Assembly (NCBI GenBank): GCA_017429205.1
Contig: JAFRPH010000047.1
Coordinates: 1-10,960 of the forward strand
Reading direction: 5' to 3'
Origin: Bacteroidales bacterium
Lineage (GTDB): Bacteria > Bacteroidota > Bacteroidia > Bacteroidales > UBA932
Length of the DNA: 10,960 nucleotides
Part shown: piece by piece, positions 1 to 6,422 of the stretch
How positions within the stretch are numbered: position 1 is the stretch's first letter
Layout of the letters: each line of letters begins with the position of its first letter
Position numbers and translations under genes: made by a program
Notes under the pieces: generated by a model
Database searches by the model: none
What the model was told of the DNA's origin: nothing
What the model saw: only the letters and a program-made list of their open reading frames with translations

Positions 1-277
1 TTCACGTTTAGTTAGGGAAATTCCGTTGGTGAGGGAATGCGCCTGCGGGCGCACCAGAGGGCTTTCCGATCGCCCTCTGGACTCCTTCGGGGCCGTCCCG
101 TTAAATCATTCTTGGGAAATTGTCAGGTTTTTGATGGAATGCCAGGCTATGCTCATAGCCTTACCCGACAATTAACAAGAAAGAGATGGCCCCGAAGGGT
201 CCAGGGGCGATCGGAAAGCCCCTGGCGCGCTCCGCAGAGCGCGAACCTCCCATATACTTTCCCTAACTTTCCGTGAA
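1..277 (+). repeat. Composite palindromic repeat, copy A (complete, TIR-bounded)
   Basis: A complete copy of the repeat family. Its ends match inverted: 1-20 (TTCACG...AGTTAGGGAAA) and 258-277 (TTTCCCTAACT...CGTGAA) differ at three positions. Inside, in order: a GC hairpin at 39-52 (GCGCC/TGCG/GGCGC); a hairpin at 54-80 (CCAGAGGGC stem, loop TTTCCGATC); an imperfect CCTTCGGGG hairpin at 79-94; a spacer; then inverted versions at 188-202, 201-225 (loop GATCGGAAA) and 226-243 (CGCGCTC/CGCA/GAGCGCG). The spacer has an outer stem (TTGTC 120-124 with GACAA 167-171, GGT 126-128 with ACC 163-165) and an inner 7-bp hairpin at 144-161 (AGGCTAT/ATAGCCT). It lies beyond the 3' end of the LRR gene. It may begin before base 1. 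I see no gene in it; translations of such repeats are spurious. Confidence 0.85.
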
Positions 278-329
278 GAACCCTTTTCGTGTTCTTCCAA
301 CGAACGCCTCAGGATTGTACAGCGTTCCC

Positions 330-3300
330 TTATTGCGCGACGAAGCGGATGCCTTTCTCTGCCGCGAAAGCCTCGGCTTCGGAGTCGGGTGCGCCGAAAA
401 TGGTCAGCTGGCTGATGTCGATGCCATCGAAAACATCGGAAGGGATCATATTGATGGCAGGCGGGATTCGGATCTGTTCCAGGAAGGTACAACGGGCGAA
501 GGCCTTATTGCCGATACTGCTCACAGAGTCAGGAATAAAGACGACCGTCATCACGCAGCCGCTGAAGGCCTCGTCCTCAATCCCGGTGAGCCCGTCGGGA
601 AGCGTGAAATCCGGAGTCGCCATCTCGATGATGGGATAGAATCTCAGCCCGCGGCTCTCTGCAAAATCCTGGGCGGCAGAACCGGAAACGCCGAAGATAA
701 TCGGACTGCAGCAGTCAAAGATAGGATCAACGATGGTGATCCCGCTTGCGGGGATGACCAGCCGCCGCAGGTTCGGGCACTGTAGGAAAGCCTGCATTTC
801 AATATGGGTCAGACTGTCCGGAAAAACCATTTCGGTCAGATTCGAGCAGAAAGCGAAGGACTGATACCCGATGGAGGTCACTGTATCCGGCAGACTGACT
901 TCCCGCAGTCCGGAACATCCGTAGAAAGCGATTATCCCGATCACACGAACCCCCTGCGCGACGGAGACCTCGGTCCGTCCCGCCGGACAGGCGATCAGGG
1001 TAAAGCCCGAGCGATCGTAGAGCAGTCCGTCCTCAGAACGGAAGTACAGGTTATCAGCCGCTACCTGAATGCTTTGCATGACGGTGCAGTTCGTGAAGAC
1101 ACCCTCACCGATTTCGCTGACATTGCGGGGAATGAAGATCTCCGTCAGTGCCGGGCAGGACTCAAACACATAGTTTTCAAAACACGTCAGGCTTTCCGGG
1201 AGAGAAATGCTGCTCAGGGCCGCGCAGGCCTGGAACGCTCTTTCGCCGATCGAGGTAACACCCTCCGGAATGATCAGGGACGTCAGGAACCGATTCTCGC
1301 CGAATGCATATCCTTCGATCCGTGTCACCCCGTCAGGGATGCTGACGGACGCTTTGCTCATCGGACACAGGTACAGGACCGAAAGATCCTTGCTGTACAG
1401 GATACCGTCCAGGGATGTGAAGGCGGTGTTATCAGGCGACACCGTGATTTCCGACAGATTCCGACAGCCGCGGAACGCGAACATGTCGATCGTCACCGTG
1501 CCTGATCCGATATGAACGGTTTCCAGGCCGGTGCATTGATCGAAGGCGGAGAATCCAAGAGATACCAGACTGTCCGGAAGGCAAAGATTTGTCAGGCTCT
1601 CACAATTGTAGAAGGCGTTGCTGCCGATGGAAGAGACCCCCTCCGGGATCACGACGGAGGAGAGGGCGAGACATGCATCGAAGGCATGGTCTCCGACAGC
1701 GGTCACGCCCTCCGGTATGACCGTGTTCCGCAGGCGGAAACAGTTCTGGAATACACCTTTCTGAACAATTGTCAGGGACGGCGGCAAAAAAGCGGTCTCC
1801 AGGTTTTCACAACCCATGAATGCATAGTCGCCGACGGATGCCACTGCCGCAGGAATGGATACGGATGCCAGTTCCAGATGCTCACGGAAAACGCCGGCGC
1901 CGATGGAAGTGACGGGGCGGTCACCGATCATATCCGGAATGACAAGATCCGCCGCTGTACCGGTATAGGCGATGATGGCGCAGCCTGTACCGGAGGGAAC
2001 AGCGGTCCAGACGCCCTCCGTCACGGTGCCCTCGATCACCAGCAAGCTGCCCAAACCGTTGGCGACAGCCCAGTCCGCAGCGTGCGATCCGGCGCTGCAG
2101 TGAACCTCAGACAGGTTGTCACACTGGCTGAAAGCGCCCTCGCCGATCTGCACGACACTGTCCGGGATCGTTACGCTGACAAGTCCCTTTGCATTCTGGA
2201 AAGCATATTCGCCAATGGAAGTTACACCATCGGGTATCGTAAATGAAGTCAGGCTCCTTGCACCCGCAAAGCAATGATTCCCGATGCTGTTGACATTGCC
2301 GCCGAAAACAACATCTGTCAGCGACACACAGCCCTCAAGCAATTCATCCGGTAATGCCGTTACATTGGCTGAAATGGTGATACGCTTCAATCCGGAATTA
2401 TCAAAAGCACCAAATCCCAGGCTTGTCACACTGTCCGGAATCACAATTTCCTCCAGATTCCGGCAGAGACGGAAGGCATGTTTGCCGATGGACGTCACAC
2501 TGTCCGGGATCGTCACGCGCTCCAGGCTGAAGCAGTGGTCGAAGCTATTGTCACCGATGAGGGCGAAGCCTTCCGGAATCACGACCTCCCTGAGATTTCC
2601 TTCGTCCCACGCAAACCGAAATGCGCCGGGGAAGATGGAACTGCACTCTGCCGGCAGCTCATATCGTGCGGCCTTTCTGCCCTGCGGATAGCACATCAGC
2701 TGGCCGCCGTTGAACAGGATGCCGTCGATGCCGGTCAAGGCCGGATGCCCTTCTTCCACATCGATGCTTTCCAGCGCCGGGCAGCAGGGAAACTGATTGT
2801 TGGCCATGATATACGTGCCGATAGCGCTCGTCGGGCTCCTGAACAGAGCGTTGGTCAGATAACGGCAGTTCTCAAAGATGCAGGCATCAACAAACGTTAC
2901 GGAACCGGGAATCACAACGCTTCGCAGCGCCGTGCCTTGAAAAGCGTTCTGGCCGATGGCCCGCAGCCCCTCCGGCAGCTCTACTGCGGTCAGGTTTGAA
3001 CAGTCCATGAAGCAGAATGGTGCGAGCTGATCCAGTGTATCGGGCAGGGTAACTTCGGAAAGGTTGACCATATCACGGAACGCGTCCGCCCCGATGTATG
3101 TGATGCCATCCGGAATCACGACCCGCCGGACATGTGTGCGGACTTCACTCCAGGGACACGCATGATAGTCAAAACCGCCGTCGTCATTGCGATAGTCCCA
3201 CATCCGTCCGGTGCCGGTGAGGGTGAGGGTTCCGCTGTCATCGAGTTCCCAGGTAATGGCGTCTCCGCATGCGCCCGAGGCGAGCGTATCCGCGGTGCCG

Positions 3301-3362
3301 CAGAAGCACAGCGATAAAGCCAGCAATACCGCTGCCTGCAGGATCAACAGTTTCATCTTCAT
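330..3362 (-). CDS. Secreted BspA-type leucine-rich-repeat surface protein
   Basis: Predicted 1010-aa extracellular protein. The start chosen is the ATG at 3362 (MKMKLLILQ), because GGAGG sits about 9 nt upstream and a hydrophobic signal peptide begins directly; an upstream in-frame ATG at 3413 lacks both. Signal peptide is about residues 1-30, with no convincing lipobox. Residues 31-60 form the CGDAITWELDDSGTLTLTG module that often opens these proteins. LRR_5/BspA repeats (IPDSVTSIGxxAFxxCxxL, about 23 aa) fill about 80-420, 485-890 and 915-985. Each array is closed by a cap such as GSAAQDFAESRGLRFY. Three interruptions read DGILF, DGILY and DGLLY (about 200-230, 638-670, 765-798), and 444-490 is a GYTGxxxxLVIP-like linker. 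No LPXTG, SLH or other anchor is visible, so attachment is unknown. The family is linked to adhesion and protein binding; the ligand here is unknown. Base composition is less GC-rich than the flanking genes. Confidence 0.9.
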   Translation of the reverse strand: MKMKLLILQAAVLLALSLCFCGTADTLASGACGDAITWELDDSGTLTLTGTGRMWDYRNDDGGFDYHACPWSEVRTHVRRVVIPDGITYIGADAFRDMVNLSEVTLPDTLDQLAPFCFMDCSNLTAVELPEGLRAIGQNAFQGTALRSVVIPGSVTFVDACIFENCRYLTNALFRSPTSAIGTYIMANNQFPCCPALESIDVEEGHPALTGIDGILFNGGQLMCYPQGRKAARYELPAECSSIFPGAFRFAWDEGNLREVVIPEGFALIGDNSFDHCFSLERVTIPDSVTSIGKHAFRLCRNLEEIVIPDSVTSLGFGAFDNSGLKRITISANVTALPDELLEGCVSLTDVVFGGNVNSIGNHCFAGARSLTSFTIPDGVTSIGEYAFQNAKGLVSVTIPDSVVQIGEGAFSQCDNLSEVHCSAGSHAADWAVANGLGSLLVIEGTVTEGVWTAVPSGTGCAIIAYTGTAADLVIPDMIGDRPVTSIGAGVFREHLELASVSIPAAVASVGDYAFMGCENLETAFLPPSLTIVQKGVFQNCFRLRNTVIPEGVTAVGDHAFDACLALSSVVIPEGVSSIGSNAFYNCESLTNLCLPDSLVSLGFSAFDQCTGLETVHIGSGTVTIDMFAFRGCRNLSEITVSPDNTAFTSLDGILYSKDLSVLYLCPMSKASVSIPDGVTRIEGYAFGENRFLTSLIIPEGVTSIGERAFQACAALSSISLPESLTCFENYVFESCPALTEIFIPRNVSEIGEGVFTNCTVMQSIQVAADNLYFRSEDGLLYDRSGFTLIACPAGRTEVSVAQGVRVIGIIAFYGCSGLREVSLPDTVTSIGYQSFAFCSNLTEMVFPDSLTHIEMQAFLQCPNLRRLVIPASGITIVDPIFDCCSPIIFGVSGSAAQDFAESRGLRFYPIIEMATPDFTLPDGLTGIEDEAFSGCVMTVVFIPDSVSSIGNKAFARCTFLEQIRIPPAINMIPSDVFDGIDISQLTIFGAPDSEAEAFAAEKGIRFVAQ

Positions 3363-3455
3363 GATCTGCCCCTCCGGAACATTGATTCTCCATGGCGAAT
3401 TGCCATACCGCAAGATTCTTCCTGTACTGTGCGAACATCATAAACTTCCGATCAT

Positions 3456-3484
3456 ATTATATTCCGGAGAGCAAATGATTGCAA
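3456..3484 (-). promoter_or_regulatory. Promoter of the LRR gene
   Basis: On the minus strand a perfect -10 box TATAAT (3456-3461) lies 17 bp from a -35 box TTGCAA (3479-3484). Transcription should begin near 3449, giving a leader of about 87 nt. The leader contains a 5-bp hairpin (ATGGC/GCCAT, 3392-3406). No riboswitch is recognisable. Confidence 0.75.
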
Positions 3485-3533
3485 GCAGAACATCCCTGTT
3501 CCGCCGGCAGGGCGCCGCTTTTCAATGTCCCCC

Positions 3534-3561
3534 TTGACACCCGCCCGAAATGCGTTATCCT
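3534..3561 (+). promoter_or_regulatory. Promoter of the MATE transporter gene
   Basis: A perfect -35 TTGACA (3534-3539) is followed after 16 bp by TATCCT (3556-3561), a 4/6 match to the -10 consensus. It diverges from the LRR promoter, about 50 bp away, so the two genes share a short control region. The leader would be about 35 nt. Confidence 0.55.
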
Positions 3562-3602
3562 GTCCGTGAAACCCATTCAGCCCCCCGAAGGAGGAGCCGC
3601 CC

Positions 3603-5006
3603 ATGCACCAGCCGTTTCCCTGGCGCGACTTTCTGAAGAAGGTCGCCATGATCGCCGTTCCCGTGGCCCTGCAGAACCTGCTGACCACCACCGGCTCCAT
3701 GATCGACACGATGATGATCTCCTCCCTCGGCAAGACGGAGATCGGGGCGGTGGGCCTGTGCGCGCAGTTCTCCTCGCTGATGTTCAGCGGGTATTGGGGC
3801 TTTGTGGGCGGCGGCATGCTGTTCTTCTCCCAGTATTACGGGGCGAAGGACGACGAAGGCATCAACCGCTCCTACGGCCTGACCGCGGCGTGCATCATGA
3901 CCGTGGGCATCCTCTTCGGCCTGGCCGCCCTGCTCTTCCCCGGCGCGGTGATGGGCATGTACACCGACAAGCCCGCGATCCGGGAGATCGGGGAGGAGTA
4001 CCTGCGCATCGTCGGGTTCGCATACCCGCTCCAGGCCTTCGCGATGGCGATGGCCTCCCTGCTGCGCTGCACCGACCGCGTGCGCATCCCGCTCTACGCC
4101 TCCTTCGCCGCGGTCGGCGTCAATATTCTCCTCAACTGGATCCTGATCTTCGGCCAGCCTGCCCTGGGCATCGCGCCGATGGGCGTGCGGGGCGCGGCGT
4201 TGGCCACCGTGATCGCGCAGGCGGTCAACGTGGCGGTGATCCTCGCCGGCGGAGCGATCACGAAGCACCCGTATCTGCTGGCCTTCCGCCAGCATTTCCG
4301 GTGGAACCGCGGCCTGGTGAGCGGCTACTTCCGCAAGTGCTTCCCCATCCTGTGCAACGAGGTCCTGATCGGCCTGGGGAACATGGTCATCAACATGGTC
4401 CTCGGACGCCAGCCGGAGGAAGCCATCGCGGCCCTCGCCGTGTTCCGCACGCTGGAGGGCCTGATCATCGGCTTCTTCGCGGGCTTCTCCAACGCGGCCT
4501 CGGTCCTCGTGGGCAAGGAGGTCGGCGCGGGCGAGATCGACGTCGCCTACCGCCGGGCCTGGCGCCTGGTCTACCTCTGCCAGGGGATCATCGGCGTGAT
4601 CGGCCTGCTGCTGATCGGCCTGCACACGCCGATCCTGCGCGCGATGAACATGGAGGGCGAGAGCTTCCGCTACGGCTTCGGGATGATCGCGGTGTACGCG
4701 GTCGCGGCCTTCATCCGCATGGGGAACTGGACGCAGAACGACACCTACCGCTCCGCCGGGGACGCGACCTTCGGCACGGTGCTGGAGATCGTGTTCATGT
4801 GGGCGATGGTCCTCCCCTGCGTGTGCCTCTCGGGCCTGGTCTTCCGCTGGCCCACGCTGATCGTGTTCGCCCTGTGCTATATCGACGAGCCGATCCGCTA
4901 TGTCATGATGCAGCGCCACCTCTACAGCGGCAAGTGGATCCGCCCGGTGACGCAGGAAGGCCGCGATGGCCTGGCCGCCTGGACCCCGCCGGGAAAGCCG
5001 GTGTGA
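3603..5006 (+). CDS. MATE-family multidrug/toxin efflux transporter
   Basis: A 467-aa inner-membrane protein of the MATE family, which exports cationic drugs or metabolites using a Na+ or H+ gradient. Length and layout fit the usual 450-470 aa and 12 membrane helices in two homologous halves. The first half opens with FLKKVAMIAVPVALQNLLTT and runs into MIDTMMISSLGKTEIGAVG. The second starts near FRKCFPILCNEVLIGLGN (about residues 240-260). The short motif around VGLCAQFSSLMFSGYWGFVGGG is typical of clostridial NorM-like paralogs. The ATG at 3603 has GAGGAG about 8 nt upstream. The gene is monocistronic, with its own promoter and terminator. The substrate cannot be read from the sequence. Codon use is strongly GC-biased, which produces long false frames on both strands. 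Confidence 0.93.
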   Translation: MHQPFPWRDFLKKVAMIAVPVALQNLLTTTGSMIDTMMISSLGKTEIGAVGLCAQFSSLMFSGYWGFVGGGMLFFSQYYGAKDDEGINRSYGLTAACIMTVGILFGLAALLFPGAVMGMYTDKPAIREIGEEYLRIVGFAYPLQAFAMAMASLLRCTDRVRIPLYASFAAVGVNILLNWILIFGQPALGIAPMGVRGAALATVIAQAVNVAVILAGGAITKHPYLLAFRQHFRWNRGLVSGYFRKCFPILCNEVLIGLGNMVINMVLGRQPEEAIAALAVFRTLEGLIIGFFAGFSNAASVLVGKEVGAGEIDVAYRRAWRLVYLCQGIIGVIGLLLIGLHTPILRAMNMEGESFRYGFGMIAVYAVAAFIRMGNWTQNDTYRSAGDATFGTVLEIVFMWAMVLPCVCLSGLVFRWPTLIVFALCYIDEPIRYVMMQRHLYSGKWIRPVTQEGRDGLAAWTPPGKPV

Positions 5007-5023
5007 GGGAGAGATCGCGAATG

Positions 5024-5060
5024 AAAAGAGCCGCTTTCCGTGGAGGGAGGCGGCGCTTTT
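5024..5060 (+). terminator. Rho-independent terminator after the MATE gene
   Basis: Stem AAAAG-A-GCCGC (5024-5034) pairs with GCGGC-G-CTTTT (5050-5060), with one A/G mismatch and a loop of about 15 nt. The T tail is short but part of the stem. It begins 18 bp after the MATE stop codon. Confidence 0.7.
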
Positions 5061-5127
5061 GATGTTCTTCGGGGAGACCTTTTCCGCTGAGCCCAGCGTG
5101 CTCCGCTGTATGGCGGAAAAGGGGCTC

Positions 5128-5360
5128 TTCACGGAAAGTTCGGGAAAACCATATGGGAGGAATCCGCGCTCTGCGGAGCGCGCCAGGGGCTTTCCGATCG
5201 CCCCTGGACCCTTCGGGACCGCAACTTCCTTGTAAGTTACCGGGTAAAGTGAAGTGGAAATAAAGAAACTTACGATCTTCCTGAACTATCTTTCACGGAA
5301 CGGCCTCCGAAGGCGTCCAGAGGGCGATCGGAAAGCCCTCTGGTCGCGCCCGCAGGCGCG
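5128..5360 (-). repeat. Composite palindromic repeat, copy B (inverted orientation)
   Basis: Same architecture as copy A, read on the minus strand. The outer end at 5128-5148 (TTCACGGAAAGTT.GGGAAAA) matches the terminal repeat of copy A. Hairpins: 5165-5182 (CGCGCTC/TGCG/GAGCGCG), 5183-5207 (CCAGGGGC stem, loop TTTCCGATC), 5206-5220 (GG.CCC/TTC/GGG.CC), then 5317-5343 (CCAGAGGGC stem, loop GATCGGAAA) and 5345-5360 (CGCGCC/CGCA/GGCGCG). The spacer is closed by a perfect 7-bp stem GTAAGTT (5232-5238)/AACTTAC (5267-5273). It is unrelated in sequence to the stem in copy A but sits in the same place. It lacks its own second terminal repeat because it runs in tandem into copy C. Confidence 0.8.
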
Positions 5361-5440
5361 AAACCCCTTCACCTCCCCAAAGCTTCGCCTTACGGGACGG
5401 CCCTCCGAAGGGTCCAGAGGGCGATCGGAAAGCCCTCTGG
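5361..5440 (-). repeat. Partial composite repeat, copy C, in tandem with copy B
   Basis: Read on the minus strand: hairpin 5414-5440 (CCAGAGGGC stem, loop GATCGGAAA on the plus strand), the CCCTTCGG segment, then a tail containing GAAGCTTTGGGGAGGTG that joins copy B. The same tail follows copies D and G. The outer GC hairpin is missing, so this is a truncated half element. Its hairpin ends only 9 bp beyond the stop codon of the 5450-5878 gene and may serve as that gene's 3' structure, although it has no T-run. Confidence 0.7.
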
Positions 5441-5449
5441 CGTCCTCCC

Positions 5450-5878
5450 TCACATCGCCATCATCATCATCTGCCCCTGATCGGCCCCCGCCGCGCACAG
5501 GATCGCCATGTTCAGCACCCGCTCCGCGAGCTTCTTCTGCTTCACCAGCCCGATCCCCGAGGTCACCGCGAGCGGCCACGCGATGATGAACGTTCCCGTC
5601 GCCAGCAGCGCACCCTTGGACAGCCACCGCTCGCTGCCGGCCTGCGCCATCACGCAGTTCTCGCCGACCGGGGTCAGCCTGAAGGTCAGGTTCTGGTCCA
5701 GACCCACCCACTGGGAAGCCTTCGCGTTGTGAGAGCGGGCCTGGATGATGTACTCACCGTGCTCGGTAGTCAGGAGCTGGGTGGCCATGTTCTCGCGGGT
5801 CATGAGCAGGGTCTCGATGGTATGGGCGACGTCGGAAATCGTGGTGCCGTTGCTGAGCGTCATCATCTGGGTCTTCAT
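5450..5878 (-). CDS. Small predicted membrane-anchored protein, function unknown
   Basis: A 142-aa protein I cannot assign to a named family. The ATG at 5878 has AGGAGG 8 nt upstream, so the start is well supported. Residues 1-85 look like a soluble domain: helical to about 38, then strand-like (GEYIIQARS, NLTFRLTPVG, NCVMAQAG). Residues 86-91 (WLSKGA) lead into one hydrophobic segment, about 89-112, then basic VKQKK. The pattern W..KG...G......PL..T.GIG...Q..L resembles small membrane proteins often annotated only as hypothetical; that resemblance is from memory. The C-terminus is unusual: QGQMMMMAM, encoded by a run of ATG codons (CAT repeats on the plus strand). The gene is monocistronic and bounded on both sides by mirror-image repeat arrays. 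Confidence 0.75.
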   Translation of the reverse strand: MKTQMMTLSNGTTISDVAHTIETLLMTRENMATQLLTTEHGEYIIQARSHNAKASQWVGLDQNLTFRLTPVGENCVMAQAGSERWLSKGALLATGTFIIAWPLAVTSGIGLVKQKKLAERVLNMAILCAAGADQGQMMMMAM

Positions 5879-5943
5879 GTGGGGATCCTCCTTTTTTCGT
5901 TTGCCCTTCGCTTTCGGAAGGGGTGGTTTCTTTTGACAGTCTC

Positions 5944-5988
5944 AGCATAGCACGGGATGGGGGATGCGGTGTCTACCGGGAGTAGACA
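5944..5988 (-). promoter_or_regulatory. Candidate promoter with operator-like inverted repeat
   Basis: On the minus strand an extended -10 TGCTATGCT covers 5944-5952 (TG-n-TATGCT). Where a -35 box should lie there is no good match. Instead an inverted repeat TGTCTAC-N5-GTAGACA occupies 5970-5988. A 7-bp dyad overlapping the -35 region is a typical place for a repressor or activator site. The leader to the ATG at 5878 would be about 60 nt and contains a 6-bp hairpin (CCCTTC/GAAGGG, 5904-5922). The binding protein is unknown. Confidence 0.45.
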
Positions 5989-6000
5989 ACAAAAAAGGAT

Positions 6001-6105
6001 GCGCCTGCGGGCGCACCAGGGGCTTTCCGGTCGCCCCTGGACCCTTCGGCGCCATCCCATTGGGTGTAGCTTTGGAGAGGTGGGAGAAGAGGAACGAAGG
6101 TGTTT
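6001..6105 (+). repeat. Partial composite repeat, copy D, in tandem with copy E
   Basis: GC hairpin at 6001-6014, then hairpin 6016-6040 (CCAGGGGC stem, loop TTTCCGGTC with the only loop change seen, A to G), then ACCCTTCGG and a tail containing TAGCTTTGGAGAGGTG followed by GAGAAGAGGAACG. The tail leads directly into the GC hairpin of copy E. It matches the copy C to copy B linker in inverted orientation, and the GAGAAGAGGAACG stretch recurs in copy G. Confidence 0.72.
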
Positions 6106-6346
6106 CGCGCCTGCGGGCGCGACCAGAGGGCTTTCCGATCGCCCTCTGGACTCCTTCGGGGCCGACCCGTTAAATAGTTCTTGGGAATTGTCAAGTTTTG
6201 ATGGAATACCAAACTATGCGCTTAGCCATACTCGACAACTAACAAGGAAGAAGCGGTCCCGAAGGGTCCAGGGGCGATCGGAAAGCCCCTGTCGCGCTCC
6301 GCAGAGCGCGGAATCCGCTCCCTTATGGTACTCCCCTTTCCGTGAA
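6106..6346 (+). repeat. Composite palindromic repeat, copy E
   Basis: Hairpins at 6106-6121 (CGCGCC/TGCG/GGCGCG), 6123-6149 (CCAGAGGGC stem, loop TTTCCGATC), 6255-6269 (GG.CCC/GAA/GGG.CC), 6268-6292 (CCAGGGGC stem, terminal pair lost) and 6293-6310 (CGCGCTC/CGCA/GAGCGCG). The right end CTTTCCGTGAA (6336-6346) matches the terminal repeat of copies A and B. The spacer is clearly homologous to that of copy A. Its closing stem is TTGTC (6188-6192)/GACAA (6234-6238) plus AGT (6194-6196)/ACT (6230-6232), where copy A has GGT/ACC: a paired substitution. Confidence 0.82.
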
Positions 6347-6351
6347 GCGCC

Positions 6352-6399
6352 GGAAAAAATAAAAGGGGAAAGTCCGCAGACAGCAGGCTTTCCCCTCTT
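6352..6399 (-). terminator. Rho-independent terminator after the aldo/keto reductase
   Basis: On the minus strand GGGGAAAG (6388-6395) pairs perfectly with CTTTCCCC (6365-6372). The stem can extend by four more A-T/G-T pairs and is followed by the tail TTTTATTTTTTCC (6352-6364). It lies about 24 bp after the stop codon and is the clearest intrinsic terminator in the window. Confidence 0.9.
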
Positions 6400-6422
6400 C
6401 CGAAAATGATGACTCCCGGGCC

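Noticed and set aside
37..276. Short open frames inside the repeats, reading like RAHQRAFRSPSG or GLSDRPLDPSG
   Set aside because: They are translations of the hairpins, recur in several copies in different frames, lack ribosome binding sites, and the DNA varies to preserve pairing and not codons.
275..297. 7-bp hairpin GAAGAAC/GTTCTTC as terminator of the LRR gene
   Set aside because: There is no T-tract on the minus strand; half of the stem is the end of repeat copy A, so pairing with GTTCTTC may be chance. A 6-bp stem at 302-327 also lacks a T-run.
804..2999. Plus-strand open frames opposite the LRR gene
   Set aside because: They overlap the LRR coding sequence, have no binding sites, and their composition is the antisense of the LRR repeats.
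3276..3362. Lipoprotein signal in the LRR protein
   Set aside because: The Cys residues after LSLCF and in CGTAD do not follow a proper lipobox; a signal peptidase I type sequence fits better.
3479..5132. Long frames of over 500 aa on both strands across the MATE gene
   Set aside because: GC-rich third positions suppress stop codons in other frames; only 3603-5006 shows a family match, membrane helices and a good start.
5165..5440. CRISPR-like array of palindromic repeats
   Set aside because: Spacing is irregular, orientation alternates, the spacers are themselves related and structured, and no cas gene is present.
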